Shown in pieces: positions 24,318-36,480 of a DNA stretch of 64,000 nt; the first letter of the stretch is position 1; every line of letters starts with the position of its first letter. Under the pieces are notes generated by a model. That model was not told where the DNA came from. It ran no database searches and worked only from the letters and a program-made list of their open reading frames with translations. Origin of the DNA: Ptiloglossa arizonensis (lineage: Eukaryota; Arthropoda; Insecta; Hymenoptera; Colletidae); contig NW_027478398.1 of the NCBI RefSeq assembly GCF_051014685.1, positions 1,922,001 to 1,986,000 on the forward strand, read 5' to 3'. A program made the position numbers and the translations under genes.

Positions 24318-25110
24318 GAGATATGGGAGTTTGAAGTTAAGGAATGGTTGAGAAACCATCAAAATTTTCGCAAGTTTGATACTCGAAACCAATAACTGGA
24401 ATGGCCTAGGAGAAAAGTACACACAACTTTGTAATCGGGCGAGTTTCTACTTCCAGATGCAACATGAATTTCTCGAGTTCGTCAATCCGGTCGCGAGATA
24501 TGGGAGTTAGAAGTTAAGGAACGGTTGAGAAACCATCAAAATTTTCGCAATTCTGATACTCGAAACCAATAACTGGAATGGCCTAGGGGAAAAAAATACA
24601 CACCATTGTAATCGGGCGAGTTTCTACTTTCAGATGCAACAGGAATTTCTCGAGTTCGTCAATCCATTCGCGGAATATGGGAGTTTGAAGTTAAGGAATG
24701 GTCGAGAAACCATCAAAATTTTCGCAATTCTGATACTCGAAACCAATAACTGGAATGGCCTAGGGGAAAAGAACACACACCATTGTAATCGGGCGAGTTT
24801 CTACTTTCAGATGCAACAGAAATTTTTCGGATTCGTCAATCCGTTCGCGAAATATCGGAGTTTGGAGTTAAGAGACGTTTGAGAAACCATCAAAATTTTC
24901 GCAATTCTGATGCTAGAAACGAATAACTGGAATGGCCTAGGGGAAAAGAACACATACCTTTGTAATCGGGAGAGTTTCTACTTTCAGATGCAACAGAAAT
25001 TTTTCGGATTCGTCAATCCGTTCGCGAAATATCGGAGTTTGGAGTTAAGAGATGGTTGAGAAACCATCAAAATTTTCGCAATTCTGATGCTAGAAACGAA
25101 TAACTGGAAT
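23493..25110 (+). repeat. Nine-monomer block, copy 2
   Basis: This matches 16771-18395. Open frames at 17911-18159 and 24634-24882 are copies of the same repeat segment. After about 25110 this copy runs into monomers with ATGGACTAGGGG and AAAAGCACACAC, which begin the next region. Confidence 0.85.
23716..23731 (+). promoter_or_regulatory. CENP-B-box-like site, best form, copy 3
   Basis: This is the same 16 bases as at 16994 and 21239, again through block copying. The commoner form elsewhere has AAT in place of AAA before CGGG. Confidence 0.4.
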
Positions 25111-25327
25111 GGACTAGGGGAAAAGCACACACACCGTTGTAATCGGGCGAGTTTCTACTTTCAGATGCAACAGGAATTTCTCCAGTTCGTCAATCCGTTC
25201 GCGAGATATGGGAGTTTGAAGTTACAGAATGGTTGAGAAAACATCAAAATTTTCGCAAGTCTGATACTCGAAACCAATGACTGGAATGGCCCAGGGGAAA
25301 AGTACACACACCATTGTAATCGGGCGA
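25082..25327 (+). repeat. Left flank of the 24-monomer duplication (partner 29153-29398)
   Basis: The monomer with ATGGACTAGGGG, TTCTCCAGTTCG, AAGTTACAGAATGG and AATGGCCCAGGGG recurs at 4,071 bp (23 monomers). Immediately to the right the offset becomes 4,248 bp (24 monomers), so the second copy has one more monomer at this point. Confidence 0.82.
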
Positions 25328-28300
25328 GTATCTGCTTTCAGATGCAACAGGAACTTCTCGAGTTCGTCAATCCGTTCGCGAGATATGGGAGTTTGAAGTT
25401 AAGGAATGGTTGAGAAACCATCAAAATTTTCGCAAGTTTGATACTCGAAACCAATAACTGGAATGGCCTAGGAGAAAAGTACACACACCATTGTAATCGG
25501 GCGAGTTTCTACTTTCAGATGCAACAGGAATATCTCCAGTTCGACAATCCATTCGCGAGATATGGGAGTTTGAAGTTAAGGAACGGTTGAGAAACCATCA
25601 AAATTTTCGCAATTCTGATACTCGAAACCAATAATTGGAATGGCCTAGGGGAAAAGAACACACACCATTGTAATCTGGCAAGTTTCTACTTTCAGATGCA
25701 ACAGGAATTTCTCGAGTTCGTCAATCCATTCGCGAAATATGGGAGTTTGAAGTTAAGGAATGGTCGAGAAACCATCAAAATTTTCGCAATTCTGATACTC
25801 GAAACCAATAACTGGAATGGCCTAGGGGAAAAGAACACACACCATTGTAATCGGGCGAGTTTCTAGTTTCAGATGCAACAGAAATTTTTCGGATTCGTCA
25901 ATCCGTTCGCGAAATATCGGAGTTTGGAGTTAAGAGATGGTTGAGAAACCATCAAAATTTTCGCAATTCTGATGCTAGAAACGAATAACTGGAATGGACT
26001 AGGGGAAAAGCACACAAACCGTTGTAATCGGGCGAGTTTCTACTTTCAGATGCAACAGGAATTTCTCGAGTTCGTCAATCTGTTCGCGAGATATGGGAGT
26101 TTGGAGTTAAGAGACGTTTGAGAAACCATCAAAATTTTCGCAATTCTGATGCTAGAAACGAATAACTGGAATGGCCTAGGGGAAAAGAACACATACCTTT
26201 GTAATCGGGAGAGTTTCTACTTTCAGATGCAACAGAAATTTTTCGGATTCGTCAATCCGTTCGCGAAATATCGGAGTTTGGAGTTAAGAGATGGTTGAGA
26301 AACCATCAAAATTTTCGCAATTCTGATGCTAGAAACGAATAAATGGAATGGACTAGGGGAAAAGCACACACACCGTTGTAATCGGGCGAGTTTCTACTTT
26401 CAGATGCAACAGGTATTTCTCCAGTTCGTCAATCCGTTCGCGAGATATGGGAGTTTGAAGTTACGGAGTGGATGAGAAAGCATCAAAATTTTCGCAAGTC
26501 TGATACTCGAAACCAATGACTGGAATGGCCCAGGGGAAAAGTACACACACCACTGTAATCGGGCGAGTTTCTACTTTCAGATGCAACAGGAATTTCTCGA
26601 GTTCGTCAATCCGTTCGCGAGATATGGGAGTTAGAAGTTAAGGAATGGATGAGAAACCATCAAAATTTTCGCAAGTCTGATACTCGAAACCAATAACTAC
26701 AATGACCTAGGGGAAAAATACACAGACCGTTGTAATCGGGCGAGTATCTGCTTTCAGATGCAACAGGAATTTCTCGAGTTCGTCAATCCATTCGCGAGAT
26801 ATGGGAGTTTGGAGTTAAGAGACGGTTGAGAAACCATCAAAATTTTCGCAAGTCTGATACTCGAAACCAACACCTGGAATGGCCTAGGGGAAAAGTACAC
26901 ACACCGTTGTAATCGGCCGAGTTTCTACTTTCAGATGCAACAGGAATATCTCGAGTTCGTCAATCCGTTCGCGCGATATGGGAGTTTGAAGTTAAGGAAT
27001 GGTTGAGGAACCATCAAAATTTTCGCAATTCTGATACTCGAAACCAATAACTGGAATGGCCTAGGGGAAAAGAACACACACCATTGTAATCGGGCGAGTT
27101 TCTACTTTCAGATGCAACAGGAATTTCTCGAGTTCGTCAATCCATTCGCGAAATATGGGAGTTTGAAGTTAAGGAATGGTCGAGAAACCATCAAAATTTT
27201 CGCAATTCTGATACTCGAAACCAATAACTGGAATGGCCTAGGGGAAAAGAACACACACCATTGTAATCGGGCGAGTTTCTACTTTCAGATGCAACAGAAA
27301 TTTTTCGGATTCGTCAATCCGTTCGCGAAATATCGGAGTTTGGAGTTAAGAGATGGTTGGGAAACCATCAAAATTTTCGCAATTCTGATGCTAGAAACGA
27401 ATAACTGGAATGGACTAGGGGAAAAGCACACACACCGTTGTAATCGGGCGAGTTTCTACTTTCAGATGCAACAGGAATTTCTCGAGTTCGTCAATCTGTT
27501 CGCGAGATATGGGAGTTTGGAGTTAAGAGACGTTTGAGAAACCATCAAAATTTTCGCAATTCTGATGCTAGAAACGAATAACTGGAATGGCCTAGGGGAA
27601 AAGAACACATACCTTTGTAATCGGGACAGTTTCTACTTTCAGATGCAACAGAAATTTTTCGGATTCGTCAATCCGTTCGCGAAATATCGGAGTTTGGAGT
27701 TAAGAGATGGTTGAGAAACCATCAAAATTTTCGCAATTCTGTTGCTAGAAACGAATAACTGGAATGGACTAGGGGAAAAGCACACACACCGTTGTAATCG
27801 GGCGAGTTTCTACTTTCAGATGCAACAGGAATTTCTCGAGTTCGTCAATCCGTTCGCGAGATATGGGAGTTAGAATTTAAAGAATGGATGAGAAACCATC
27901 AAAATTTTCGCAAGTCTGATACTCGAAACCAATAACTACAATGACCTAGGGGAAAAATACACAGACCGTTGTAATCGGGCGAGTATCTGCTTTCAGATGC
28001 AACAGGAATTTCTCGAGTTCGTCAATCCATTCGCGAGATATGGGAGTTTGGAGTTAAGAGACGGTTGAGAAACCATCAAAATTTTCGCAAGTCTGATACT
28101 CGAAACCAATAACTGGAATGCCCTAGGAGAAAAGTACACACACCATTGCAATCGGGCGAGCTTCTACTTTCAGATGAAACAGGAATATCTCGAGTTCGTC
28201 AATCCGTTCGCGAGATATGGGAGTTAGAAGTTAAGGAATGGATGAGAAACCATCAAAATTTTCGCAAGTCTGATACTCGAAACCAATAACTACAATGACC

Positions 28301-28818
28301 TAGGGGAAAAATACACATACCATTGTAATCGGGCGAGTATCTGCTTTCAGATGCACCAGGAACTTCTCGAGTTCGTCAATCCGTTCGCGAGATATGGGAG
28401 TTTGAAGTTAAGGAATGGGTGAGAAACCATCAAAATTTTCGCAAGTTTGATACTCGAAACCGATAACTGGAATGCTCTAGGAGAAAAGTACACACACCAT
28501 TGTAATCGGGCGAGTTTCTAGTTTCAGATGCAACAGGAATTTCTCGAGTTCGTCGATCCGGTCGCGAGATATGGGAGTTAGAAGTTAAGGAACGGTTGAG
28601 AAACCATTAAAATTTTCGCTATTCTGATACTCGAAACCAATAACTGGAATGGCCTAGGGGAAAAGAACACACACCATTGCAATCGGGTGAGCTTCTACTT
28701 TCAGATGAAACAGGAATATCTCGAGTTCTTCAATCCGTTCGCGAGATATGGGGGTTTGAAGTTAAGGAATGGTTGAGAAACCATGAAAACTCTCGCAAGT
28801 CTGATACTCGAAACCAAT
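25328..28818 (+). repeat. 24-monomer duplication, copy 1 (4,248-bp offset)
   Basis: About 3.49 kb is repeated at 29576-33066 with very few differences found by eye. Examples are ACTTCTCG/ACATCTCG near 25364, GAAATTTTTC/GAAACTTTTC near 26238, TGGCCTAGG/TGGGCTAGG near 27057, TCTGTTGC/TCTGATGC near 27738 and AGTACACAC/AGTAGACAC near 28134. This is the longest near-identical pair in the middle of the window. It holds the 141-codon repeat-derived frame at 27112-27537, which recurs at 31360-31785. Confidence 0.9.
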
Positions 28819-29175
28819 AATTGGAATGGCCTAGGGGAAAAGAACACACACCATTGTAATCTGGCAAGTTTCTACTTTCAGATGCAACAGGAATTTCTCG
28901 AGTTCGTCAATCCATTCGCGAAATATGGGAGTTTGAAGTTAAGGAATGGTCGAGAAACCATCAAAATTTTCGCAATTCTGATACTCGAAACCAATAACTG
29001 GAATGGCCTAGGGGAAAAGAACACACACCATTGTAATCGGGCGAGTTTCTAGTTTCAGATGCAACAGAAATTTTTCGGATTCGTCAATCCGTTCGCGAAA
29101 TATCGGAGTTTGGAGTTAAGAGATGGTTGAGAAACCATCAAAATTTTCGCAATTCTGATGCTAGAAACGAATAAC
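28819..29175 (+). repeat. Two-monomer segment matching 25633-25989
   Basis: AATAATTGGAATGG followed by TAATCTGGCAAGTTTC recurs at 25633 and 28819, an offset of 3,186 bp (18 monomers), and again at 29879. The segment joins the end of the first 24-monomer copy to the start of the second and is itself assembled from pieces found elsewhere in the block. Confidence 0.78.
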
Positions 29176-29575
29176 TGGAATGGACTAGGGGAAAAGCACA
29201 CACACCGTTGTAATCGGGCGAGTTTCTACTTTCAGATGCAACAGGAATTTCTCCAGTTCGTCAATCCGTTCGCGAGATATGGGAGTTTGAAGTTACAGAA
29301 TGGTTGAGAAAACATCAAAATTTTCGCAAGTCTGATACTCGAAACCAATGACTGGAATGGCCCAGGGGAAAAGTACACACACCATTGTAATCGGGCGAGT
29401 TTCTACTTTCAGATGCAACAGGAATTTCTCGAGTTCGTCAATCCGTTCGCGAGGTATGGGAGTTAGAAGTTAAGGAATGGATGAGAAACCATCAAAATTT
29501 TCGCAAGTCTGATACTCGAAAACAATAACTACAATGACCTAGGGGAAAAATACACAGACCGTTGTAATCGGGCGA

Positions 29576-32500
29576 GTATCTGCTTTCAGATGCAACAGGA
29601 ACATCTCGAGTTCGTCAATCCGTTCGCGAGATATGGGAGTTTGAAGTTAAGGAATGGTTGAGAAACCATCAAAATTTTCGCAAGTTTGATACTCGAAACC
29701 AATAACTGGAATGGCCTAGGAGAAAAGTACACACACCATTGTAATCGGGCGAGTTTCTACTTTCAGATGCAACAGGAATATCTCCAGTTCGACAATCCAT
29801 TCGCGAGATATGGGAGTTTGAAGTTAAGGAACGGTTGAGAAACCATCAAAATTTTCGCAATTCTGATACTCGAAACCAATAATTGGAATGGCCTAGGGGA
29901 AAAGAACACACACCATTGTAATCTGGCAAGTTTCTACTTTCAGATGCAACAGGAATTTCTCGAGTTCGTCAATCCATTCGCGAAATATGGGAGTTTGAAG
30001 TTAAGGAATGGTCGAGAAACCATCAAAATTTTCGCAATTCTGATACTCGAAACCAATAACTGGAATGGCCTAGGGGAAAAGAACACACACCATTGTAATC
30101 GGGCGAGTTTCTAGTTTCAGATGCAACAGAAATTTTTCGGATTCGTCAATCCGTTCGCGAAATATCGGAGTTTGGAGTTAAGAGATGGTTGAGAAACCAT
30201 CAAAATTTTCGCAATTCTGATGCTAGAAACGAATAACTGGAATGGACTAGGGGAAAAGCACACAAACCGTTGTAATCGGGCGAGTTTCTACTTTCAGATG
30301 CAACAGGAATTTCTCGAGTTCGTCAATCTGTTCGCGAGATATGGGAGTTTGGAGTTAAGAGACGTTTGAGAAACCATCAAAATTTTCGCAATTCTGATGC
30401 TAGAAACGAATAACTGGAATGGCCTAGGGGAAAAGAACACATACCTTTGTAATCGGGAGAGTTTCTACTTTCAGATGCAACAGAAACTTTTCGGATTCGT
30501 CAATCCGTTCGCGAAATATCGGAGTTTGGAGTTAAGAGATGGTTGAGAAACCATCAAAATTTTCGCAATTCTGATGCTAGAAACGAATAAATGGAATGGA
30601 CTAGGGGAAAAGCACACACACCGTTGTAATCGGGCGAGTTTCTACTTTCAGATGCAACAGGTATTTCTCCAGTTCGTCAATCCGTTCGCGAGATATGGGA
30701 GTTTGAAGTTACGGAGTGGATGAGAAAGCATCAAAATTTTCGCAAGTCTGATACTCGAAACCAATGACTGGAATGGCCCAGGGGAAAAGTACACACACCA
30801 CTGTAATCGGGCGAGTTTCTACTTTCAGATGCAACAGGAATTTCTCGAGTTCGTCAATCCGTTCGCGAGATATGGGAGTTAGAAGTTAAGGAATGGATGA
30901 GAAACCATCAAAATTTTCGCAAGTCTGATACTCGAAACCAATAACTACAATGACCTAGGGGAAAAATACACAGACCGTTGTAATCGGGCGAGTATCTGCT
31001 TTCAGATGCAACAGGAATTTCTCGAGTTCGTCAATCCATTCGCGAGATATGGGAGTTTGGAGTTAAGAGACGGTTGAGAAACCATCAAAATTTTCGCAAG
31101 TCTGATACTCGAAACCAACACCTGGAATGGCCTAGGGGAAAAGTACACACACCGTTGTAATCGGCCGAGTTTCTACTTTCAGATGCAACAGGAATATCTC
31201 GAGTTCGTCAATCCGTTCGCGCGATATGGGAGTTTGAAGTTAAGGAATGGTTGAGGAACCATCAAAATTTTCGCAATTCTGATACTCGAAACCAATAACT
31301 GGAATGGGCTAGGGGAAAAGAACACACACCATTGTAATCGGGCGAGTTTCTACTTTCAGATGCAACAGGAATTTCTCGAGTTCGTCAATCCATTCGCGAA
31401 ATATGGGAGTTTGAAGTTAAGGAATGGTCGAGAAACCATCAAAATTTTCGCAATTCTGATACTCGAAACCAATAACTGGAATGGCCTAGGGGAAAAGAAC
31501 ACACACCATTGTAATCGGGCGAGTTTCTACTTTCAGATGCAACAGAAATTTTTCGGATTCGTCAATCCGTTCGCGAAATATCGGAGTTTGGAGTTAAGAG
31601 ATGGTTGGGAAACCATCAAAATTTTCGCAATTCTGATGCTAGAAACGAATAACTGGAATGGACTAGGGGAAAAGCACACACACCGTTGTAATCGGGCGAG
31701 TTTCTACTTTCAGATGCAACAGGAATTTCTCGAGTTCGTCAATCTGTTCGCGAGATATGGGAGTTTGGAGTTAAGAGACGTTTGAGAAACCATCAAAATT
31801 TTCGCAATTCTGATGCTAGAAACGAATAACTGGAATGGCCTAGGGGAAAAGAACACATACCTTTGTAATCGGGACAGTTTCTACTTTCAGATGCAACAGA
31901 AATTTTTCGGATTCGTCAATCCGTTCGCGAAATATCGGAGTTTGGAGTTAAGAGATGGTTGAGAAACCATCAAAATTTTCGCAATTCTGATGCTAGAAAC
32001 GAATAACTGGAATGGACTAGGGGAAAAGCACACACACCGTTGTAATCGGGCGAGTTTCTACTTTCAGATGCAACAGGAATTTCTCGAGTTCGTCAATCCG
32101 TTCGCGAGATATGGGAGTTAGAATTTAAAGAATGGATGAGAAACCATCAAAATTTTCGCAAGTCTGATACTCGAAACCAATAACTACAATGACCTAGGGG
32201 AAAAATACACAGACCGTTGTAATCGGGCGAGTATCTGCTTTCAGATGCAACAGGAATTTCTCGAGTTCGTCAATCCATTCGCGAGATATGGGAGTTTGGA
32301 GTTAAGAGACGGTTGAGAAACCATCAAAATTTTCGCAAGTCTGATACTCGAAACCAATAACTGGAATGCCCTAGGAGAAAAGTAGACACACCATTGCAAT
32401 CGGGCGAGCTTCTACTTTCAGATGAAACAGGAATATCTCGAGTTCGTCAATCCGTTCGCGAGATATGGGAGTTAGAAGTTAAGGAATGGATGAGAAACCA

Positions 32501-33066
32501 TCAAAATTTTCGCAAGTCTGATACTCGAAACCAATAACTACAATGACCTAGGGGAAAAATACACATACCATTGTAATCGGGCGAGTATCTGCTTTCAGAT
32601 GCACCAGGAACTTCTCGAGTTCGTCAATCCGTTCGCGAGATATGGGAGTTTGAAGTTAAGGAATGGGTGAGAAACCATCAAAATTTTCGCAAGTTTGATA
32701 CTCGAAACCGATAACTGGAATGCTCTAGGAGAAAAGTACACACACCATTGTAATCGGGCGAGTTTCTAGTTTCAGATGCAACAGGAATTTCTCGAGTTCG
32801 TCGATCCGGTCGCGAGATATGGGAGTTAGAAGTTAAGGAACGGTTGAGAAACCATTAAAATTTTCGCTATTCTGATACTCGAAACCAATAACTGGAATGG
32901 CCTAGGGGAAAAGAACACACACCATTGCAATCGGGTGAGCTTCTACTTTCAGATGAAACAGGAATATCTCGAGTTCTTCAATCCGTTCGCGAGATATGGG
33001 GGTTTGAAGTTAAGGAATGGTTGAGAAACCATGAAAACTCTCGCAAGTCTGATACTCGAAACCAAT
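29576..33066 (+). repeat. 24-monomer duplication, copy 2
   Basis: This is the partner of 25328-28818. At the right end both copies carry ATGAAAACTCTCGCAAG, then copy 1 continues with AATAATTGG and copy 2 with AATAACTGG, so the break lies at about 28819/33067. Confidence 0.9.
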
Positions 33067-35610
33067 AACTGGAATGGCCCAGGGGAAAAGTACACACACC
33101 ATTGCAATTGGGCGAGCTTCTACTTTCAGATGAAACAGGAATATCTCGAGTTCGTCAATCCGTTCGCGAGATATGGTGGTTTGAAGTTAAGGAATGGTTG
33201 AGAAACCATCAAAATTTTCGCAAGTCTGATACTTGAAACCAATAACTACTATGGCCTAGGGCAAAAATACACATACCATTGTAATCGGGCGAGTATCTGC
33301 TTTCAGATGCACCAGGAACTTCTCGAGTTCGTCAATCCGTTCGCGAGATATGGGAGTTTGAAGTTAAGGAATGGGTGAGAAACCATCAAAATTTTCGCAA
33401 GTTTGATACTCGAAACCAATAACTGGAATACCCTAGGAGAAAAGTACACACACCATTGCAATCGGGCGAGCTTCTAGTTTCAGATGAAACAGGAATATCT
33501 CGATTTCGTCTATCCGTTCGCGAGATATGGGAGTTTGAAGTTAAGGAATGGTTGAGAAACCATCAAAATTGACGCAAGTCTGATACTCGAAACCAATAAC
33601 TACAATGGCCTAGGGGAAAAGTACACACACCATTGTAGTGGGGCGAGTTTCTACTTTCAGATGCAACAGGAATTTCTCGAGTTCGTCAAACCGTTCGCGA
33701 GATATGGGAGTTAGACGTTAAGGAATGGTTGAGAAACCATCAAATTTTTGCAAGTCTGATACTCGAAAACAAATAACTACAATGGCCTAGGGGGAAAGTA
33801 CACACACCATTGTAATGGGGCGAGTTTCTACTTTCAGATGCAACAGGAATTTCTCGAGTTCGTCAATCCGTTCGCGAGATATGGGAGTTAGAAGTTAAGG
33901 AATGGAAGAGAAACCATCAAAATTTTCGCAAGTCTGATACTCGAAACCAATAACTACAATGACCTAGGGGAAAAATACACATACCATTGTAATCGGGCGA
34001 GTATGTGCTTTCAGATGCACCAGGAACTTCTCGAGTTCGTCAATCTGTTCGCGAGATATGGGAGTTTGAAGTTAAGGAATGGGTGAGAAACCATCAAAAT
34101 TTTCGCAAGATTGATACTCGAAACCAATAACTAGAATACCCTAGGAGAAAAGTACACACACCATTGCAATCGGGCGAGCTTCTACTTTCAGATGAAACAG
34201 GAATATCTCGATTTCGTCAATCCGTTCGCGAGATATGGGAGTTTGAAGTTAAGGAATGGTTGAGAAACCATCAAAATTTTCGCAAGTCTGATACTCGAAA
34301 CCAATAACTACAATGGCCTAGGGGAAAAGTACACACACCATTGTAGTGGGGCGAGTTTCTACTTTCAGATGCAACAGGAATTTCTCGAGTTCGTCAAACC
34401 GTTCGCGAGATATGGGAGTTAGACGTTAAGGAATGGTTGAGAAACCATCAAAATTTTTGCAAGTCTGATACTCGAAAACAAATAACTACAATGGCCTAGG
34501 GGGAAAGTACACACACCATTGTAATGGGGCGAGTTTCTACTTTCAGATGCAACAGGAATTTCGCGAGTTCGTCAATCCGTTCGCGAGATATAGGAGTTAG
34601 AAGTTAAGGAATGGAAGAGAAACCATCAAAATTTTCGCAAGTCTGATACTCGAAACCAATAACTACAATGATCTAGGGGAAAAATACACATACCATTGTA
34701 ATCAGGCGAGTATCTGCTTTCAGATGCACCAGGAACTTCTCGAGTTCGTCAATCCGTTCGCGAGATATGGGAGTTTGAAGTTAAGGAATGGGTGAGAAAC
34801 CATCAAAATTTTCGCAAGTTTGATACTCGAAACCAATAACTGGAATGCCCTAGGAGAAAAGTACACACACCATTGTAATCGGGCGAGTTTCTACTTTCAG
34901 ATGCAACAGGAATTTCTCGAGTTTGTCGATCCGGTCGCGAAATATGGGAGTTAGAAGTTAAGGAACGGTTGAGAAACCATCAAAATTTTCGCTATTCTGA
35001 TACTCGAAACCAATAACTGGAATGGCCTAGGGGAAAAGAACACACACCATTGCAATCGGGCGAGCTTCTACTGTCAGATGAAACAGGAATATCTCGAGTT
35101 CTTCAATCCGATCGCGAGATATGGGGGTTTGAAGTTAAGGAATGGTTGAGAAATCATGAAAACTCTCGCAAGTCTGATACTCGAAACCAATAACTGGAAT
35201 GGCCCAGGGGAAAAGTACACACACCATTGCAATTGGGCGAGCTTCTACTTTCAGATGAAACAGGAATATCTCGAGTTCGTCAATCCGTTCGCGAGATATT
35301 GGGGTTTGAAGTTAAGGAATGGTTGAGAAACCATCAAAATTTTCGCGAGTCTGATACTCGAAACCAATAACTACTATGGCCTAGGGCAAAAATACACTTA
35401 CCATTGTAATCGGGCGGGTTTCTACTATCAGATGCAACAGGAATTTCTGGAGTTCGTCAATCCGTTCGCGAGATATGGGAGTTAGACGTTAAGGAATGGT
35501 TAAGAAACCATCAAAATTTTCGCAAGTCTGTTACTTGAAACCAATAACTACTATGGCCTAGGGCAAAAATACACATACCATTGTAATCGGGCGAGTATCT
35601 GCTTTCAGAT
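33067..35610 (+). repeat. Four-monomer HOR (708 bp), about 3.5 cycles
   Basis: The marker ATGCACCAGGAAC is at 32599, 33307, 34015, 34724 and 35609. The first three steps are 708-709 bp and the last is 885 bp (five monomers). Other markers, TTGTAGTGGGGCG and CGAAAACAAATAAC, follow the same spacing in the 33.6-34.5 kb cycles. A one-base difference in an A run (CAAATTTTTG near 33745 versus CAAAATTTTTG) explains the 709. Confidence 0.85.
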
Positions 35611-36480
35611 GCACCAGGAACTTCTCGAGTTCGTCAATCCGTTCGCGAGATATGGGAGTTTGAAGATAGGGAATGGGTGAGAAACCATCAAAATTTTCGC
35701 AAGTTTGATACGCGAAACCAATAACTGGAATACCCTAGGAGAAAAGTACACACACCATTGTAATCGGGCGAGTTTCTACTTTCAGATGCAACAGGAATTT
35801 CTCGAGTTCGTCAATCCATTCGCGAGATATGGGAGTTTGGAATTAAGAGATGGTTGAGAAACCATCAAAATTTTCGCAATTCTGATGCTAGAAACGAATA
35901 ACTGGAATGGACTAGGGGAAAAGCACACACACCGTTGTAATCGGGCGAGTTTCTACATTCAGATGCAACAGAAATTTCTCCAGTTCGTCAACCCGTTCGC
36001 GAGATGTGGGAGTTTGAAGTTAAGGAATGGTTGTGAAATCATCAAAATTTCCGCAAGTCTGATTCTCGAAATCAATAACTGGAATGGCCTAAGGGAAAAG
36101 TACACACACCATTGTAATCGGGCGAGTTTCTACTTTCAGATGCAACAGAAATTTCTCCAGTTCGTCAACCCGTTCGAGAGATGTGGGAGTTTGAAGTTAA
36201 GGAATGGTTGAGAAACCATCAAAATTTTGGCAAGTCTGATTCTCGAATCCAATAACTGGAATGGCCTAAGGGAAAAGTACACACACCATTGTAATCGGGC
36301 GAGTTTCTACTTTCAGATGCAACAGGAATATCTCGAGTTCGTCAATCCGTTCGCGAGATATGGGAGTTTGAAGTTAAGGAATGATTGAGAAACCATCAAA
36401 ATTTTCGCAAGTTTGATACTCGAAACCAATAACTGGAATGGCCTAGGAGAAAAGTACACACACCATTGTAATCGGGCGAT
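35610..36480 (+). repeat. Short dimer-like monomers with GATGTGGGAG
   Basis: Adjacent monomers near 35960 and 36140 share CAGAAATTTCTCCAG, CAACCCGTTCG and GATGTGGGAG, and two share GGCCTAAGGG, which destroys CCTAGG. A 108-codon frame at 35885-36211 spans almost two of them and is repeat-derived. Confidence 0.75.

Noticed and set aside
27112..27537. A 141-codon open frame (and its copies at 31360-31785 and 46746-47171) as a possible gene.
   Set aside because: The protein is the satellite monomer read through 2.4 units with a 59-residue period. It starts at a common ATG after TTTCAG, has no recognisable domain, and its copies exist only because the DNA block is duplicated.
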